Made by a program: the position numbers and the translations under genes. The notes below the pieces were generated by a model. The model was not told the DNA's origin. It searched no databases and was given only the letters and a program-made list of their open reading frames with translations. From Halichondria panicea (lineage: Eukaryota; Porifera; Demospongiae; Suberitida; Halichondriidae): a stretch of DNA of 64,000 bases. Below, piece by piece: positions 40,399 to 54,400 of the stretch (positions are counted from its first letter, which is position 1; the number at the start of each line of letters is the position of its first letter). The stretch lies in NCBI RefSeq assembly GCF_963675165.1, contig NC_087378.1, forward strand, positions 2,210,525 to 2,274,524. The letters are read 5' to 3'.

Positions 40399-43300
40399 AT
40401 GGTGAAGTCACTGGAAGACTATTGTCTAGCATGTATTGCTCGCCACATTACCACCTTCAATCGGCTAGGTAACCACCTGAGCCTCAGGCACAAAGAGGTT
40501 CTCCTGGAGAGAATGTGTTGGCATCAGCAACTCACCCCTGAAGTCACCCCATCCATTTTCTACAACCTCTTCTCACATACCCTCCTCCGAGTGAACCTCT
40601 CCTACTCCCCTCAAGTCACGGATCGTACTCTTGAGTTGCTAGGCAACAGCGGATGCCTCCCAACCTCAATCACTCTTAACGATTGCCCCAATGTGACTGG
40701 TACGTACATACGGGTTTGGTCCACACCATTGCAATACTATTATTTCTGTGTCATTACCACACAGACAGAGGGATTTCCTGTCTTACCAGAATCCTGAGGA
40801 AGACTGAGGTTCTCAAGCTGAAAAGGCTGCATCAGATAACTAGCAAGGGGCTGAAATCTATTGTCTCCCGCTCCTTGAAATACATAAACCTGTCAGAGAG
40901 CAATGGAATATCAGATGAAGGGATCATTGATCTGGTCCACAACTGCCCCAATATTGAAAAGCTGAGTGTGTTTGAGCTGCACAAACTGTCTGACGTGTCC
41001 CTAACTCAAGTGGCTGCAATCCTAGGAGGCACACTTGTAAGTTCAGACCTGATACTATTACTAGCTCAGCTATGTGTGAAGGAATTCAGAACCATTTTCC
41101 ATCTTCCCTTTCTGTCTTGATGCATCACTGCGTGCTAACAAGAGCAAATGAGTAGATCTACTCATTTGCTCCTGGTGCTAATTACATGATAATTATGGGG
41201 TCTATTCCAAACTAGCCTCGTTCCAGGGTGCATTTCCTCCCGTTCTATTAAAAAAAAATCGGCGTGGGAACGAGGCTAATTCCAACTTGTAATACTGTTG
41301 TGTTAGAGTCTTCTTCATTATTACTACTTTTTCCTTCCAGACAGAGATAGACGCGTCTGATATAAACCTTGTGACCTCCCAGTCTACACAGGCATTGGCT
41401 GAGCATTGCAGGAATCTCACTGTGTAAGCACTTAGTAGTCTACCTGCACAAGGGCTGCACAGGAATATGTTTTGGAGCTTCAAATACATTATGTAACTGA
41501 TGCTAGCCGTACAATTAAGTGATGTACCTTCACCCTCACAGGGCTAAGTTTGAGAGCTGTGTTCGTCTAGACGGCTCTGGGTTGATACAGGTAGGGAAGT
41601 TTTTAAGGGATATGACTCAATTCTATGGTACTGCTCCTTACAGCTCACTTGAGGAAAATGATACAGCTGTTTGCATACAGTTATTAGTAAAACCAAGGGC
41701 GTATACAGAGAATACGCCCTTGGTAAAACTTACAATAATTATTCTGGGTAACTTGGCTGTAACCACAGTTGTAACACATAGCTGAATACCAAGCATCAAA
41801 CATCTAACTGCAAGCCCTGTACACCATGATAATTTCTTCAGCACAGCCTCAGAGAACAGATCCAGATGCCAATGAGGGTGTATAAAAATAAAAGTGTTCG
41901 GGGTTCGAGATAACAGTGATATTTTGCAGCAATGTTGCATACAGTAATGCATGTTGCTTCTCTTCCCCACTGGCCTACCACACTAACACCTCCACCCTGT
42001 GATGACACTTGCAGACTTAGAACTTACAAACCAAACGACTACTATACAATACCCGTGGCCGCCCACGCGCACCTGGGGTAAACATAGTTATGTTTCATAA
42101 TCATAATTATCCTCTTACTGTGGTTACAAATGTAAATATTGCAAGTTTTACTAACATGTAAATCACTCACTGCATTACCACAAAACCACCACAATGATCA
42201 ATCTGTGATCCTTGAAAGCTATATAATAAGGTGGTATGGAAATTCAAACCAAAGTATTATGATGAGAATTTGAAGTGTAGAATAGTCTACCAATGCTTTA
42301 TGCTGGGACTTGCATACCAGCAGATAGCTACTAGTCTGTCCACTGTATGGAGAGTTGTGAAGAAGTTTCAGGCTGAAGGAACTGTTAGTGCGAAGTACTG
42401 CTCACAAAAGATTGTTTTGAAAAAGCCTGCTGCTTATAAATACGAGGTTATACCGGTACTACAGTGAGCGAGTCAGCCATCTTAAGTGCAATAATTTTAA
42501 GTGTAAACAATTGCACTCACAGTTTTACATTTACCATTAATTTTGCCCCAAACTTCCAAATGAACTTGCAACGCACAGTATACAGTTCACAATATCTACA
42601 GTACACGTACCACATTGTCTTTATACAGTAATACACAAGCATAAAATGTACTCAATCACCTCTCCTTTCAGATGGCTGAACGATGTGATCTCACCGATCT
42701 CTGGATTTCATTCTGCTACAAAATCTCGCAGCCAAACATCGATATAATTGTGAGCCTTCTGAGAGCCAAGGAAAGAATGGTTACATTTAATGCCATGGGG
42801 ATAGGCATGTCCACACTCTCCATGCAGATGATAGCGGCCAGCTGTCTCACCTCCCTCTCTCTGTGCGGGGTCACAGCTCTCACTGACAGCACTGTCGATA
42901 TGGTAATGAACACGGTCACCCACATGGTATAATTATAGATCTGTGTCCCAGCTACACTATTAATTTTGGTCTGGAATGATTTAGGACTGAAATTTTAATC
43001 ATAATTATGATTATGCATTACTATATGAACTTGAGCTATAAAAATGCCTTTATTGGAACATTGGATCCATTAACCTAACTTTGCTGTGTCTCAGGTACAC
43101 GTATCTATGAGAATGTTTAGGTGTGGTTGCAATTAAGCATATTAATACTAATGGCGTGGCTGAAATTAACTACACGTCCTTCTGGTTCCCTTCACTAGAT
43201 CACCAAAGCCACTGGGCATAGCCTTGTGAATTTAGACGTCTCTAACTGTCTGTGGCTGACTAATCGGACACCTGCCGCTATTGCCCGCCACTGCCACGCC

Positions 43301-45086
43301 CTGGAGAAGCTGGGACTGAGGAACATGAAGGAACTAAATGGCAGAGAGCTATGTCCATTGTTCCTCGATAAAAGAGCCAAAAACTTCAAGTCTATCACTC
43401 TGTCGGGGTCAAAGAATGTAAGTGGAACTGGGTACAGAGACCAGTAAAGCTACACTATACTACAATGCATAAATGGTAATGCGCGCCTAAAGTTTAATGC
43501 TAGTGTCCAATACTTATACTTCCCAATGACGTACCTCTGTGTATGTAGTAGTATGCAGGGTGAGTACTATATATAATTATAGTAGGGAGTTTTGTTGCCG
43601 ACAAAAACAATTGTATGCCTATAATATAGGATATCTTTCCTGGTAGTGTTGTACATGTGAGTAGTTATAATGATTCTCATACACATAAAGCTTCTTCCTC
43701 GTAGCAGCTTGAATGCTTTCTGAGTACCTATAGCGGGAGATTTTTGTTGGTGCACATTTTTTGTTAACTATACCCAGTTAAATATTTCGTATTCTAAGTG
43801 GTTGTAATGGTGATGTAGGACCTATTGCGCATTAATATTTCGCAGTTTTACATTTTCTGGTTAATACGAAAAAACGAAAGAAAATTTTCGAAAATATCCC
43901 ACTAATACAGTATACCTAACATGTAGAGAAGGAATGCAGAGTTCACTTCGGATTTCTAATGGTGTGTGAATTATGAATTACATATGGCCATAAAATGCTG
44001 TGTGTGAACTACACCCACTATAGAATGATGTGATAATTCCCAACTTGTAAGGCATTGTATGTTGATTCAGATTCTTATTTGGGCAATCCAGAACCCAAAG
44101 AAATTAAAAAGCCACCTGTTGGTTGCCCTAATTAACGACCATGTACCATATCCTCTCATCTGCCATGACAGTGTGAGCTTACAATGTATGGTGATTATCA
44201 CCATCCATTTAGCATATTTTTTTAGGCACCTGTTATCTGTTGTTTCCATAGATACCAGCTACAGTTGTCTACGACATAGTAAGCAACTGTACCAGTCTAA
44301 AGATATTCACTGTGGCTGGTCTGAAAGATATAGACGACAGCATTGCTTTTGCTCTTGCTCAAAACTGCAAGAACGCTTGTCAGATCAGCCTTAAAAATTG
44401 TGAACTTACAGATAAAGGTGTTTGTGAGATTGCAGTGAACTGCTCTAAGCTGACCATAATGGCACTGGCTGGTGTAAGTCACCTCACTGACAAGTGTGTC
44501 ATTGCACTGGCAGAGAATTGCCATGAACTGAGAGAGCTGTACGTGTCGGGCTGTCCAAAGATCACCAGACAATGTATCACCTATCTCAAGGTGAAATGAC
44601 ATATTGATTCATAATCTCCAGAAGCCTGGTACATGGTAGTGATTACCTGATCTGATACCTGATACTATGCATGTATCATTTTTGGGTTTCTTCAAGGCTT
44701 TGCCTTTGATCTTGTTCTTGGCTTAAGTACCATTTTGGTTTTGCATGCATGGTTTTTAGTGGTATGTTGGCTAAAATTTTATAGTGCTTGTAATTTTGTC
44801 CGCTTACCTTTCAAACTGAAACTATGCAACTATGCATATGCTTTATTAAACACTGTACAATATCCTGTGTTACCTCAAATACAATGTTTAGCCACATTTT
44901 CTAGCTGATGTGGTATTATTCATGACACTGTTCCCCACCCAGGACTGTGCGATTGGTCGAGTGTGTGTCAAGCACACCATCCCGAATGCCCCCATTGGAC
45001 TGCTCATGGGCAAGGACCTAGATACTGGACAGTATACACGAGTTGACAATGTAGAATTTGACAGCCTCAAGAGCAAACTAGCATGA
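40399..45086 (+). CDS. AMN1/FBXL-type leucine-rich-repeat protein
   Basis: Exons 40399-40699, 40765-41036, 41341-41423, 41542-41590, 42672-42902, 43199-43417, 44252-44590, 44943-45086; 545 residues. After an N-terminal helical stretch (LEDYCLACIARHI) the protein is a series of cysteine-containing leucine-rich repeats of ~26 residues, e.g. LKYINLSESNGISDEGIIDL and LRELYVSGCPKITRQCITYL. Such repeats form curved solenoids in F-box (FBXL) ubiquitin-ligase subunits and AMN1. I see no convincing F-box, so AMN1-like is the closer match. AATAAA at 45086-45091 overlaps the TGA stop codon, implying a very short 3' UTR or use of another signal. Confidence 0.82.
41142..41171. repeat. Perfect 30-bp palindrome
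   Basis: GAGCAAATGAGTAGA followed at once by its exact reverse complement, in an intron of the LRR gene. Confidence 0.95.
41212..41278. mobile_element. 67-bp TAGCCTCGTTCC inverted-repeat element
   Basis: Left CTAGCCTCGTTCC and right GGGAACGAGGCTA are reverse complements, with ATCGGCGT before the right end as in the element at 891-1155. Intron of the LRR gene. Confidence 0.75.
41692..41724. repeat. 33-bp fold-back with CCAAGGGCGTAT ends
   Basis: 13-bp arms ACCAAGGGCGTAT/ATACGCCCTTGGT around a 7-nt loop. The arm equals the terminus of the 572-bp element at 16627-17198. Confidence 0.9.
42237..42420 (+). pseudogene. Transposase helix-turn-helix fragment
   Basis: An open frame in an LRR-gene intron reads KYYDENLKCRIVYQ, then GLAYQQIATSLS, then TVWRVVKKFQAEGTVSAKY. 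This is the homeodomain-like DNA-binding region of Tc1/mariner-type transposases. No DDE catalytic region follows. Confidence 0.65.
43725..43912. mobile_element. Degenerate ACCGTA-like MITE
   Basis: Left TACCTATAGCGGGAGATTTT and right, reverse-complemented, TACTGTATTAGTGGGATATT, with AAATTTTCG-like runs inside. Arms match imperfectly. Intron of the LRR gene. Confidence 0.5.
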
Positions 45087-45437
45087 ATAAAACAAACAAT
45101 AATTATTAATTAGCTTAGCAATAATGTTTTATCATGAATTTTATCACATCCATTTTTGTACAAGCACTCCAATCTTATCATCGTTACCTTGTATGGATGA
45201 ATCTTATGGCTGCTGCAATGTATTGTACGGACACTGCACTTGTAATAACATGTGACTTCAGAATTACCACCCAAAGCCTAATTTGTGGTTTGTTGACAGT
45301 TGATCTAATTGAGATACGCCCACACATTTTGCACATTAGATAAAAACGAGGGCACTCGGTTAACAATCATAATATGTTGTTTGAGAACTTAACTACCGTA
45401 GCTGATTAACTATTACTAGACCTCAAGCTAGCTCAAG
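45087..45437. promoter_or_regulatory. Intergenic region upstream of the EGF-rich ADAM
   Basis: 351 bp between the LRR stop and the ADAM start. It should hold the LRR 3' end and the ADAM promoter; I see no clear TATA box or other defined site. Confidence 0.4.
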
Positions 45438-48400
45438 ATGAAGCTGTTGCAGCTTTTAACGCTGCTAGTCGGTGCTGGCACCGCTCTAGCTGCGAGCAGT
45501 AGGAGACCTATCAGGAGTCTACATACACCCAAAGGTAAAAAAATCCTTTCTCTGGAGCCGGAGCTAGATCTAGCTGCCATGCATAGTCCAGAACCAGTGA
45601 TAGACATGCACACTAAAAAACTGTGTTGGAATAGAAGACTATGCATGCCACCTCAATGAATCCTTTTCTTGCAGAAACTGTTGAGAATTACGAGGTGGTG
45701 TTTCCAGTTGTCACTTATCCTGAAGGAAAGAAAGTAAGCTGGCGGGATCTAGCCAGAGTTTTACTGTTCTGCACTGACATAATTATTGTCAGCGAGCAAA
45801 AATGAATGTAATTATTATCTTCTATTTCTACCTCACCACAGGCACAGCGCCATCCCTCTGTGATGCATGTGCACATCGAGGCACAGGATGAGAGATACAC
45901 TATCGTCTTGAAGTTGAACGAGTGAGTTTGAGATCTACTACAAGTGACGTATGACCTGATTGTACTGTGTTTTCCAACTTTACAGTATGCTCATTCCCTC
46001 CAACTTCAATTCACTTTCTTATGATAAAGATGGCAGAGAAGTTATTACAACGGTATGTCATGTAACAATGTGTGCTATTTTATTTGTCACATTTTTCAAT
46101 GAATTAAACTAATTTATTATTAATTAATCTGTACTAACCCCCTCCTCTTATAGGGTCATGTGAACTGTTTCTACCAGGGCTGGGTGGAGGGTCACCCAGA
46201 GTGGAGAGCCACAATGAGCACCTGTACAGGATTAAAGTGAGACACTAAGTATCGAATTAGTACAATTAAATTACACACTAACCCCAAAAACGGCGTCCTG
46301 ATATGGACTCACATTTTTAATAGGGAGCCTTGCACGTGTCAGGTGATACTATAGTGCAGCCATATTCGTTGGATAGTTGTGAGAATACATCCGGACTTTG
46401 CTAAGTAGTTGCCAAGTGATTTTTACCACCTTGTGCATACATTGAACATCATGAATGCCCATTTATGATGATTTCAAGTGACACTTTAGATCATTTCGTT
46501 TGTTGCACATGGCTTCTGTTTATGATCAGGTAACGTGTGTGAGTGTGTGTGTTGTACTTGCAGAGGCACTTTTGGGAATTACCAAAACAAGAAAGAGCTA
46601 TTCCATTTGGAACCACTCGACACAAATGACCCATCTGTGAGTTTCATTTTTAAGTTTGTTCTAGCTCATTTTGTTTACTTTGCCTTGTTATTGTTTGTGG
46701 CAGTTGGAGCAGCCCCATGCACTTTACCCTGACATGGAACTCGAGATTGATGAAGGGTCTTGTGGTAGGTGATCTTTTTGCAACACTGCCTCCCTCCACT
46801 CACCATAAATTACACTGTCTCCACACACACACACACATGCACACACCCTCACACATTGCACTGCATCCACACACACACACATGCACACACCCTCACACAT
46901 TGCACTGTCTCCACACACTGCATCCACACACACACACATGCACACACCCTCACACATTGCACTGCCTCCACTCCACACACCCTCCACATCGCACTGCCTC
47001 CACTCCACACGCCATCACTTTGCACTGCCTCCACTCCACACACCCTCACACATTGTACTGTCTCCACTCTACTCACACAGGCTCTAATGAGACTCACATG
47101 GTGGATGAGATCGGTGGAGTGCCCATGCCTGATATAGAAGATCTGAGAGTAAATAACAGAATAAGCTAAAGCTTGACCCTGTGCATGCATGTACCTGTCC
47201 CTGTATATACCTACGTACCTTCTTTTCTATACGTACATAGGGATAATGATAAAAAATTGTGTTGTAACTTTGCAGCTGAAGAGACAAGTCAATGGCTTTT
47301 GGATTGTCGAATTGATCATAGTCAATGACTTTAGACAGGTAAGTGCTTGTGCGTAGATATATAATAATTATTATGCGCTCTGTTTGCATTATACAGTATG
47401 GTAGCCAAGGGCAAAACCTCGCTAACACTGTCAGTAGAGCTCTGAGTATTACCAACGAAGTGGACAGTGTAAGTTGCTCTATCAAACACTTGACATTGTA
47501 CAATGCACCCCCTCTCGCACACTTGCTGTATCTTTCACGACTCTCTCCCCTCACACACAGTCACTATAAGTATTGTTATCCAAATCAAATGTGGCACACA
47601 CTAAAATACTGCAACAGGTATATCAGGCCCTAAGCATCCGTGTGGTTTTAATCCAAAGTATCACTTGGACATCAGGAGATCAAATCACTATCGTCACTGA
47701 TCCAGACGTTGTTCTGCCTTTATTCCGAACTTATGGACGGACAGTTTCAACACCTCATGACTGCATACATTTAGTCACGTAAGAAATAACGAATTACATG
47801 TACCGTATAGCTAGTAGTTTCCGGGAGGGTGGGGGGGCAAAATATTCGTGGTTTTCGTGGTTAAACACTGGAGCAGGAATATTTTATCCCCGAATGAAGC
47901 GACCTTGCCAAGCAGCAACTACGAAAATAAGATCCACAAACTGACTAAATATTGCTCAACCAGGAATATTTTGCCCCCCCGAAAATTACCCGGTATACGG
48001 TATGTTGTGGTCACAATAGCTACCTTCGTTATTTCTCTGTAGTGGTATTAATTTGGATGGGGGTACAGTGGGACTGGCATATATTGGAGTCATGTGTGGA
48101 AGCGGTTGTTCTGGCCTCTCACAAGATGGAGGAAGAGGACTAACAGGAGTCGGAACTACTGTAGCTCACGAGCTCGGTCACAATTTCTTCATGAGTCATG
48201 ATGACGGTAAGAGTTGAACTTTGAAGTAGTGATTTGAACGTGTGCATTGTTGTTTTTGTGTTTAATTCCCTTCTGTATTCTTATTATAGGCATAGCAAAC
48301 ATGCATTATTGAACGTGTTTGAGGTGTAAAAAATCACTGTACAACTACACACATTTTCTCTCTGCCTACAGGTAGTTGCACATGTACTGACTCTGTGGGC

Positions 48401-51400
48401 TACTGTATAATGGCAGCAATATCCACAACTGGCCGTGAGCCTAGCTCTTGGAGCAGCTGCTCTGTTGCCTTCCTTAACACAGGCTTCCAAACACGAAACT
48501 TAAATCGGTGTCTTGGCAACCAACCTATAACAATGGTCGGCGATCCTGTCTGTGGTAACGGTCTTCGAGAAGGCGATGAAGTATGCGATTGTGGCTCGAC
48601 TTTGGAGTGCACTGATCCTTGCTGTAATGCTGCCACGTGCCAGCTAGCATCAGGGGCCCAATGCAGTGCAGGAGGATGTTGTAACACTCAGTGCCAATTT
48701 ATTAGTGCTGGCACCACTTGCCGAACATCTACGGGTAGTTGTGATATCACCGAATATTGTAGTGGGAGCGCCAGCGAGTGTCCCAGTGATGAGAGTGTGT
48801 TGGACGGAACAGCCTGCACTAGGAATGGCGTTGGTGCCTTCTGCTATTCTGGAGAGTGTCCAAATCTAGCCCTGCAGTGTCAAGAGGCTTGGAGTAAGTC
48901 ATCGATCTCTCTATCCTATGTATAAATATGATAGCTTCAGGTCCATACATTAATTAACCCGAGGCCGTGCTGCGGCCAGCGGGTTATAGTAGTTGTCTGG
49001 TTTGTCTGTCGATCTGTCTGTCTGCATGCATGGATTGTCTGTTTGTGATTTCTGAGTCTGCTCACCTGGATGCCACAGCGCTGCGTTTACAGCATGGATA
49101 GCCTTCACACAACTAGTAATAGTGGCAGATTTTGATGTCAAAGCTTCGTTGTCGAATAAAAGCTCGTTGTTTGCCGGTTAGCTAGCTACACGCGCACGAC
49201 CTTTATTCGAGTCACTTATTATTTTGTTGTTTTCTTTGCGGACTCTGCGATCCTAGCACCAGGACTCTAGGCTTCTTCTTTACTGTGATCCTGTGATAGT
49301 TTAGTGGTGCATGATAACTTGCGCTAAACTCTCTCAAATATTTCAGCATACTGCTGTACTAGCCATGCAGCTCAGTCATACATAGTCCTACTACATGCAC
49401 TGTATTTATTGTACATGTACATCATTCCTCTGGTTTCTATAGATCTTTATTATCGTCACCAGCCGAGGGTTTGCACTTTAGTGCTCTAGTTATTATTGTC
49501 ACTCATATCCAATGATTATTGTCTTTGTTCTTATAGCTACATCATCAACCAATGGGGGATCTGCGTGCTTTAATCTGAACACTCGAGGCGATAGATTTGG
49601 CAATTGTATTGTCCATGCAACAGATCCACTCACCTATACAGCTTGTACCACTGCGTAAGTGTGTGTTGATGGCTAGTCTTCTAGCAATATGTTTTAATGT
49701 ACTGTTTTAGGTTGCAATTGATTTACTTTTTATGTTTAGCTTTGTAAGTTGAGCGAAGTGACAGGAAATCTTTCTTTTTCCTCTGTAGCAATGTTGGATG
49801 TGGTCTCTTGCATTGTATGAACACAGGCAACTTCCAGTTGAGCAATGCTAACTACCTTTTGGGCACTATTACTCCTTTTCAATCACAACCATGCAGGCGA
49901 GTTTATCAACTGCTTTGAATGTACATTATGTCATGATTTACTACAATGCCCGTTATCGCACGTTAAAACCTCGATTACATATGCAACCTTGGTAACCTAT
50001 GAAGCCAATTTGGGTCACTACATTTGAGGACATGCATACAAAAGAAGATGGGGTAGAAAGAAGATCAGGGTATGAACCTTTAAGGGCGAACATTTCCATT
50101 CTGACCGAGTATGAATATCATTCTGTATATAAACTCTTGTTGTTATTTGTAATAATTCGATTGTGACATTGCCTGATATCGTTGCAGGTCTTACTTCAGC
50201 ACAGATGCTGATGCTGTTGGTGCAGGGTTTGTATCTGACGGCATTGCATGTGGTACTGGCAATGCCTGTTTCAACAGACAGTGTGTAAATCCTTCACAAC
50301 TCACCACTCATACCTGTCCAGTGGGCTCTAACAGTCTACTCTGCTCAGGAAACGGGGTGAGCTTTAATACATGCACCTACGTACACAATAGCAGCACTGA
50401 TCCACCACAGCAGTTTATATAGAAACAGACAAGCTATAATAATTGTCCGACACTGCATTGTGATGCATTTGTACACGTTTTACATAATATAGCCAGCCGA
50501 AAAAGGACTTGATCATTGTTCTGTTTCCTTACTATAATTATAGCAATGTAACAACAATGGCGGCTGTTCTTGCTCTGCTGGTTTCTCCGGAACTACCTGT
50601 CAGACTTCAGGAGGTAGGTATCAGAATACAAAGTATATAGCTACTCAACTAACTTCAGAGCTGCTATACAGACATACATTATAACTAACACCTGTTTTAT
50701 TTTACAATTTGATTGACAGCTGTTAATCCATTTCAGTTCCAACCAATGAGTGTCTCAACAACAATGGAGGCTGCGCTCAGACATGCACAGACACAACCAG
50801 CTCTTTCGTGTGCAGCTGTGCGACAGGATACAATCTTGCCAGTAACGGACTCGGTTGCAATGGTATGTCCTCTAAATACAGCTAGCCATATGGGAGTTCT
50901 ATACATATAATTATATGGGCAGTGTACGTGTGTGTGTGTGTGGGTGGGTGTGTACTTTTATAGTTGTGCAGGATGTGACCCTGCAGCATATCACATTGTA
51001 TGTCGTCTGACCTTTGATATCATACGTTCATTTGTTTGTACTTGTGATTCTATACTCTCCACATTGTCTCAGACATCAATGAGTGTAACTCTAACAATGG
51101 CGGCTGTGCTCAAGGCTGCATCAACACAGCGGGGTCCTTTCAGTGCAGCTGTGGAACTGGGTACACACTGGCCACTAATGGAATAACATGCAATGGTGCG
51201 TTCACATTTACTCACATTTTCACATTTTTGGACAGCTTTAATATTCTGAATCCTGGGAAGAGATCAAACCCACACGCCAATTACTTATGTGTAGTAATGT
51301 ACACATGTATGGTATATGTATAGCCAACTCGACAATTGCCTCGACAAATATAGACCTGCATGGTTTATGGTTTCCGACATATCCCACGTACATGTACATG

Positions 51401-54400
51401 CAGGAACTACAACTAGCCAGCTATGTTATGTGACCCCCACACGTTTCCCTTTACTATAACCTCCCTAATATGAGCAGATATCAATGAGTGTGTGGCCAAC
51501 ACTGATGGCTGTAGCCAGTTCTGTACCAACACTGTCGGCTCCTTCACCTGTTCTTGTAGCAGTGGATATACTCTCGCCAGCAATGGCCGCACTTGCAATG
51601 GTACGTATTACATACACAATCTAGTGAAACTTGTTAGTACAATATTAGACTTATAGGCATACAGGCTTCCTTGTGCATGCATGGTCTCTTTTGATGGGGT
51701 TAACGTGTCCATGTTGACTACACTGAGACCATAGTTTACATGCATCCCAAAATGTACGGTGGGTGAGTGGGAAAGTGTAATCCTAGCCTCTTACACGGAA
51801 TTAACAAATGTAACTTGAAGTGATGTGGTGTATATACTTGTACACGATAGCTCTGTCCCCACATGAATGTTTGTATTGAGTTGTGATGCATTATAATGCT
51901 AGATAACAACGAGTGTGCTCTCAATACTGACAACTGTCAGCAAGTCTGTATCAACTCGGCCGGCACGTTCAGTTGTGCTTGTAACAATGGCTATACTCTC
52001 AACTCTAACGGGATAACATGTTCAGGTAAGCAGCACACACTATGGACCATTGAACACCTGAGCTGTTAACGCCATAGCGATGTGGTGACAGTGTCAAACA
52101 TGTAATATGAATGGTGCATTGTTATAGAGGCCATGAGAAAGATATGTATACGTATGCACAATCTGTATGCAGTATTAATATTATGGTGCTCAAGGAACGC
52201 TGTTATGGTACTATTATTAGCCTTTAGAAAACAGTACTACCGCATGTACTATAACTGACTTAATGATGTTTTTGTGCACAGATGTGAATGAGTGCAATAC
52301 TAACAATGGCGGTTGTGTGCAGACATGTACAAACACTGCTGGGTCTCGTACCTGTGGTTGCAACTCTGGATACTCACTTGCCAGCAATGGAGTCTCGTGC
52401 AATGGTACGTCAGGCTATTGTAGAAGAATAGTTAGAAGCAAAGTGCACATCATTGTATTGCGGTTATAAATTATCACGGCGTCATACACACCAAAAAATT
52501 TCACGTTTACGTTTCGCTCCGCACGTTACGAAAAACTTCATCTCTTACGGCAGCGTCTGATCAAAAGTATTTGTGTTATGTTTAACGTTTGTCATTGGTG
52601 ACTGTGCTTAATTACATATTTTGTGCACCGGAATCTCTAGACATCAACGAATGCTCGTCAAACAATGGCGGCTGTGCTCAGCGCTGTACCAACACAGTGG
52701 GATCATTCCAGTGCAGCTGTGGAACTGGATACACGCTAGCAGCAGATGGGAGAACATGTAGTAGTAAGTGTAGCTAAACAGGCTTAGAAGTTCAAATTAA
52801 TGTGACACTCTCTCAGATATAAATGAGTGCATGGCCAATAATGGGGGATGTGACCACTCTTGTACCGACACTACTGGCTCCTTCGTGTGTAGCTGTATCT
52901 CTGGGTTCAGACTGGCTACTAATGGACGAACTTGCAACGGTTTGTGGGAATACAACTTTCTTAGCTACAGAACTATCCACTTTCTCCCACACATTCAGCT
53001 ATCAACGAGTGCCAGGAGGGAACTAGCAACTGTGCCCAGCTGTGCACAGACACTGGCTCCTCATTTGTATGCTCTTGTATGAGTGGCTACGTCCTAACTA
53101 ACGGGGTCAACTGTCCCGGTAAGTTAGAGCCTCTGTGAGTGCATGAATCAGCCCAAGCTTTATGGCTCTTCTCTCTCTCCTATATAGACATTAACGAATG
53201 CTCCACAAGCAATGGAGGGTGTAATCAGATCTGCAGCAACTCTCAAGGCTCTTTCCAGTGCAGCTGTAACAGTGGCTACTCTCTAGCTGCTGATGGAATG
53301 ACTTGTGTGGATTTGAACGAGTGTCAACTCAACACTGACAACTGCCAGCAATCTTGCTCTAATATAAATGGTGGTTTCACTTGCTCCTGCATCTCTGGAT
53401 ACATACTTAATAATGACGGAAGGACATGTAGTGGTATGTTAGCTCAAAACAAAACTTGGCATTTTTAATATCTGATTGAATTCCCTACCAGATATAAACG
53501 AGTGTTTTACAAATAATGGTGGCTGCAATCAGGGCTGCACTAACACTGCTGGAGGCTTCACTTGTGAATGTCAATCGGGATACTTGCTCGCTCAGGACAG
53601 CCAAACCTGCAATGGTAGATTCTTGCATGAATACTAGTCCAGGAATTGTCAAATAACCACTAAATTCTTACAGACGTGAATGAGTGCTCGACAAACAACG
53701 GACTTTGCTCTCAGCTGTGCTCCAATAATGATGGGTCATTTGAATGCAGCTGCAATACTGGGTACACACTCAGTGTTAATGGAGCCACATGCCTGGGTAA
53801 GTGATCAAACATTAATTTTCTGAATATGATCAGATGCTGCCAGTAAAAATTCGCAACGCCAGAAAAAAACGCGCCTGAAAAATCGCCATGCATTTCTATA
53901 TTCGCTCAATCAATGGTTCATATATCATTCGCACTGTCCAGTTTTTAGCACAGATGATGTTGACTCACACACACACCAACACATGCACACTCTTTCTTTC
54001 TCAGACATCAATGAGTGTAACTCTAACAATGGCGGCTGTGCTCAGGACTGCGCCAACACATTAGGATCTTTTCAGTGCAGCTGTGAAAATGGATACACAC
54101 TGGCTGCTAATGGAAGAGCATGCAACAGTATGTTTGTAGCTATCCAACATTTTTTGTTTGGACTCAACAAGAACAATTTGTGCACTTATATAGTACTTGT
54201 CGTATATGTGCAGGTAATGTACATTTTGTTTGCTCATGCAGATATCAACGAGTGCCAGAGCAGCAATGGTGGGTGTGACCAGATCTGTACAGACAACGTT
54301 GGCACCTTTGTGTGCAGCTGTAACACTGGTTTTGAACTTGCTACCAATGGACAAACTTGCACTGGTGAGTAGCAGCTGACTTACTTAACATTAGGTGTTC

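Noticed and set aside
46717-47190. Open frames over the CA-rich minisatellite
   Set aside because: Low-complexity HT/PH translations; the true ADAM exons at 46704-46764 and 47081-47148 flank it.
48956-49330. Third copy of the dispersed GT-core repeat
   Set aside because: Only a loosely similar head (CGAGGC...GCGGGTTATAGTAGT); the diagnostic internal blocks are absent.
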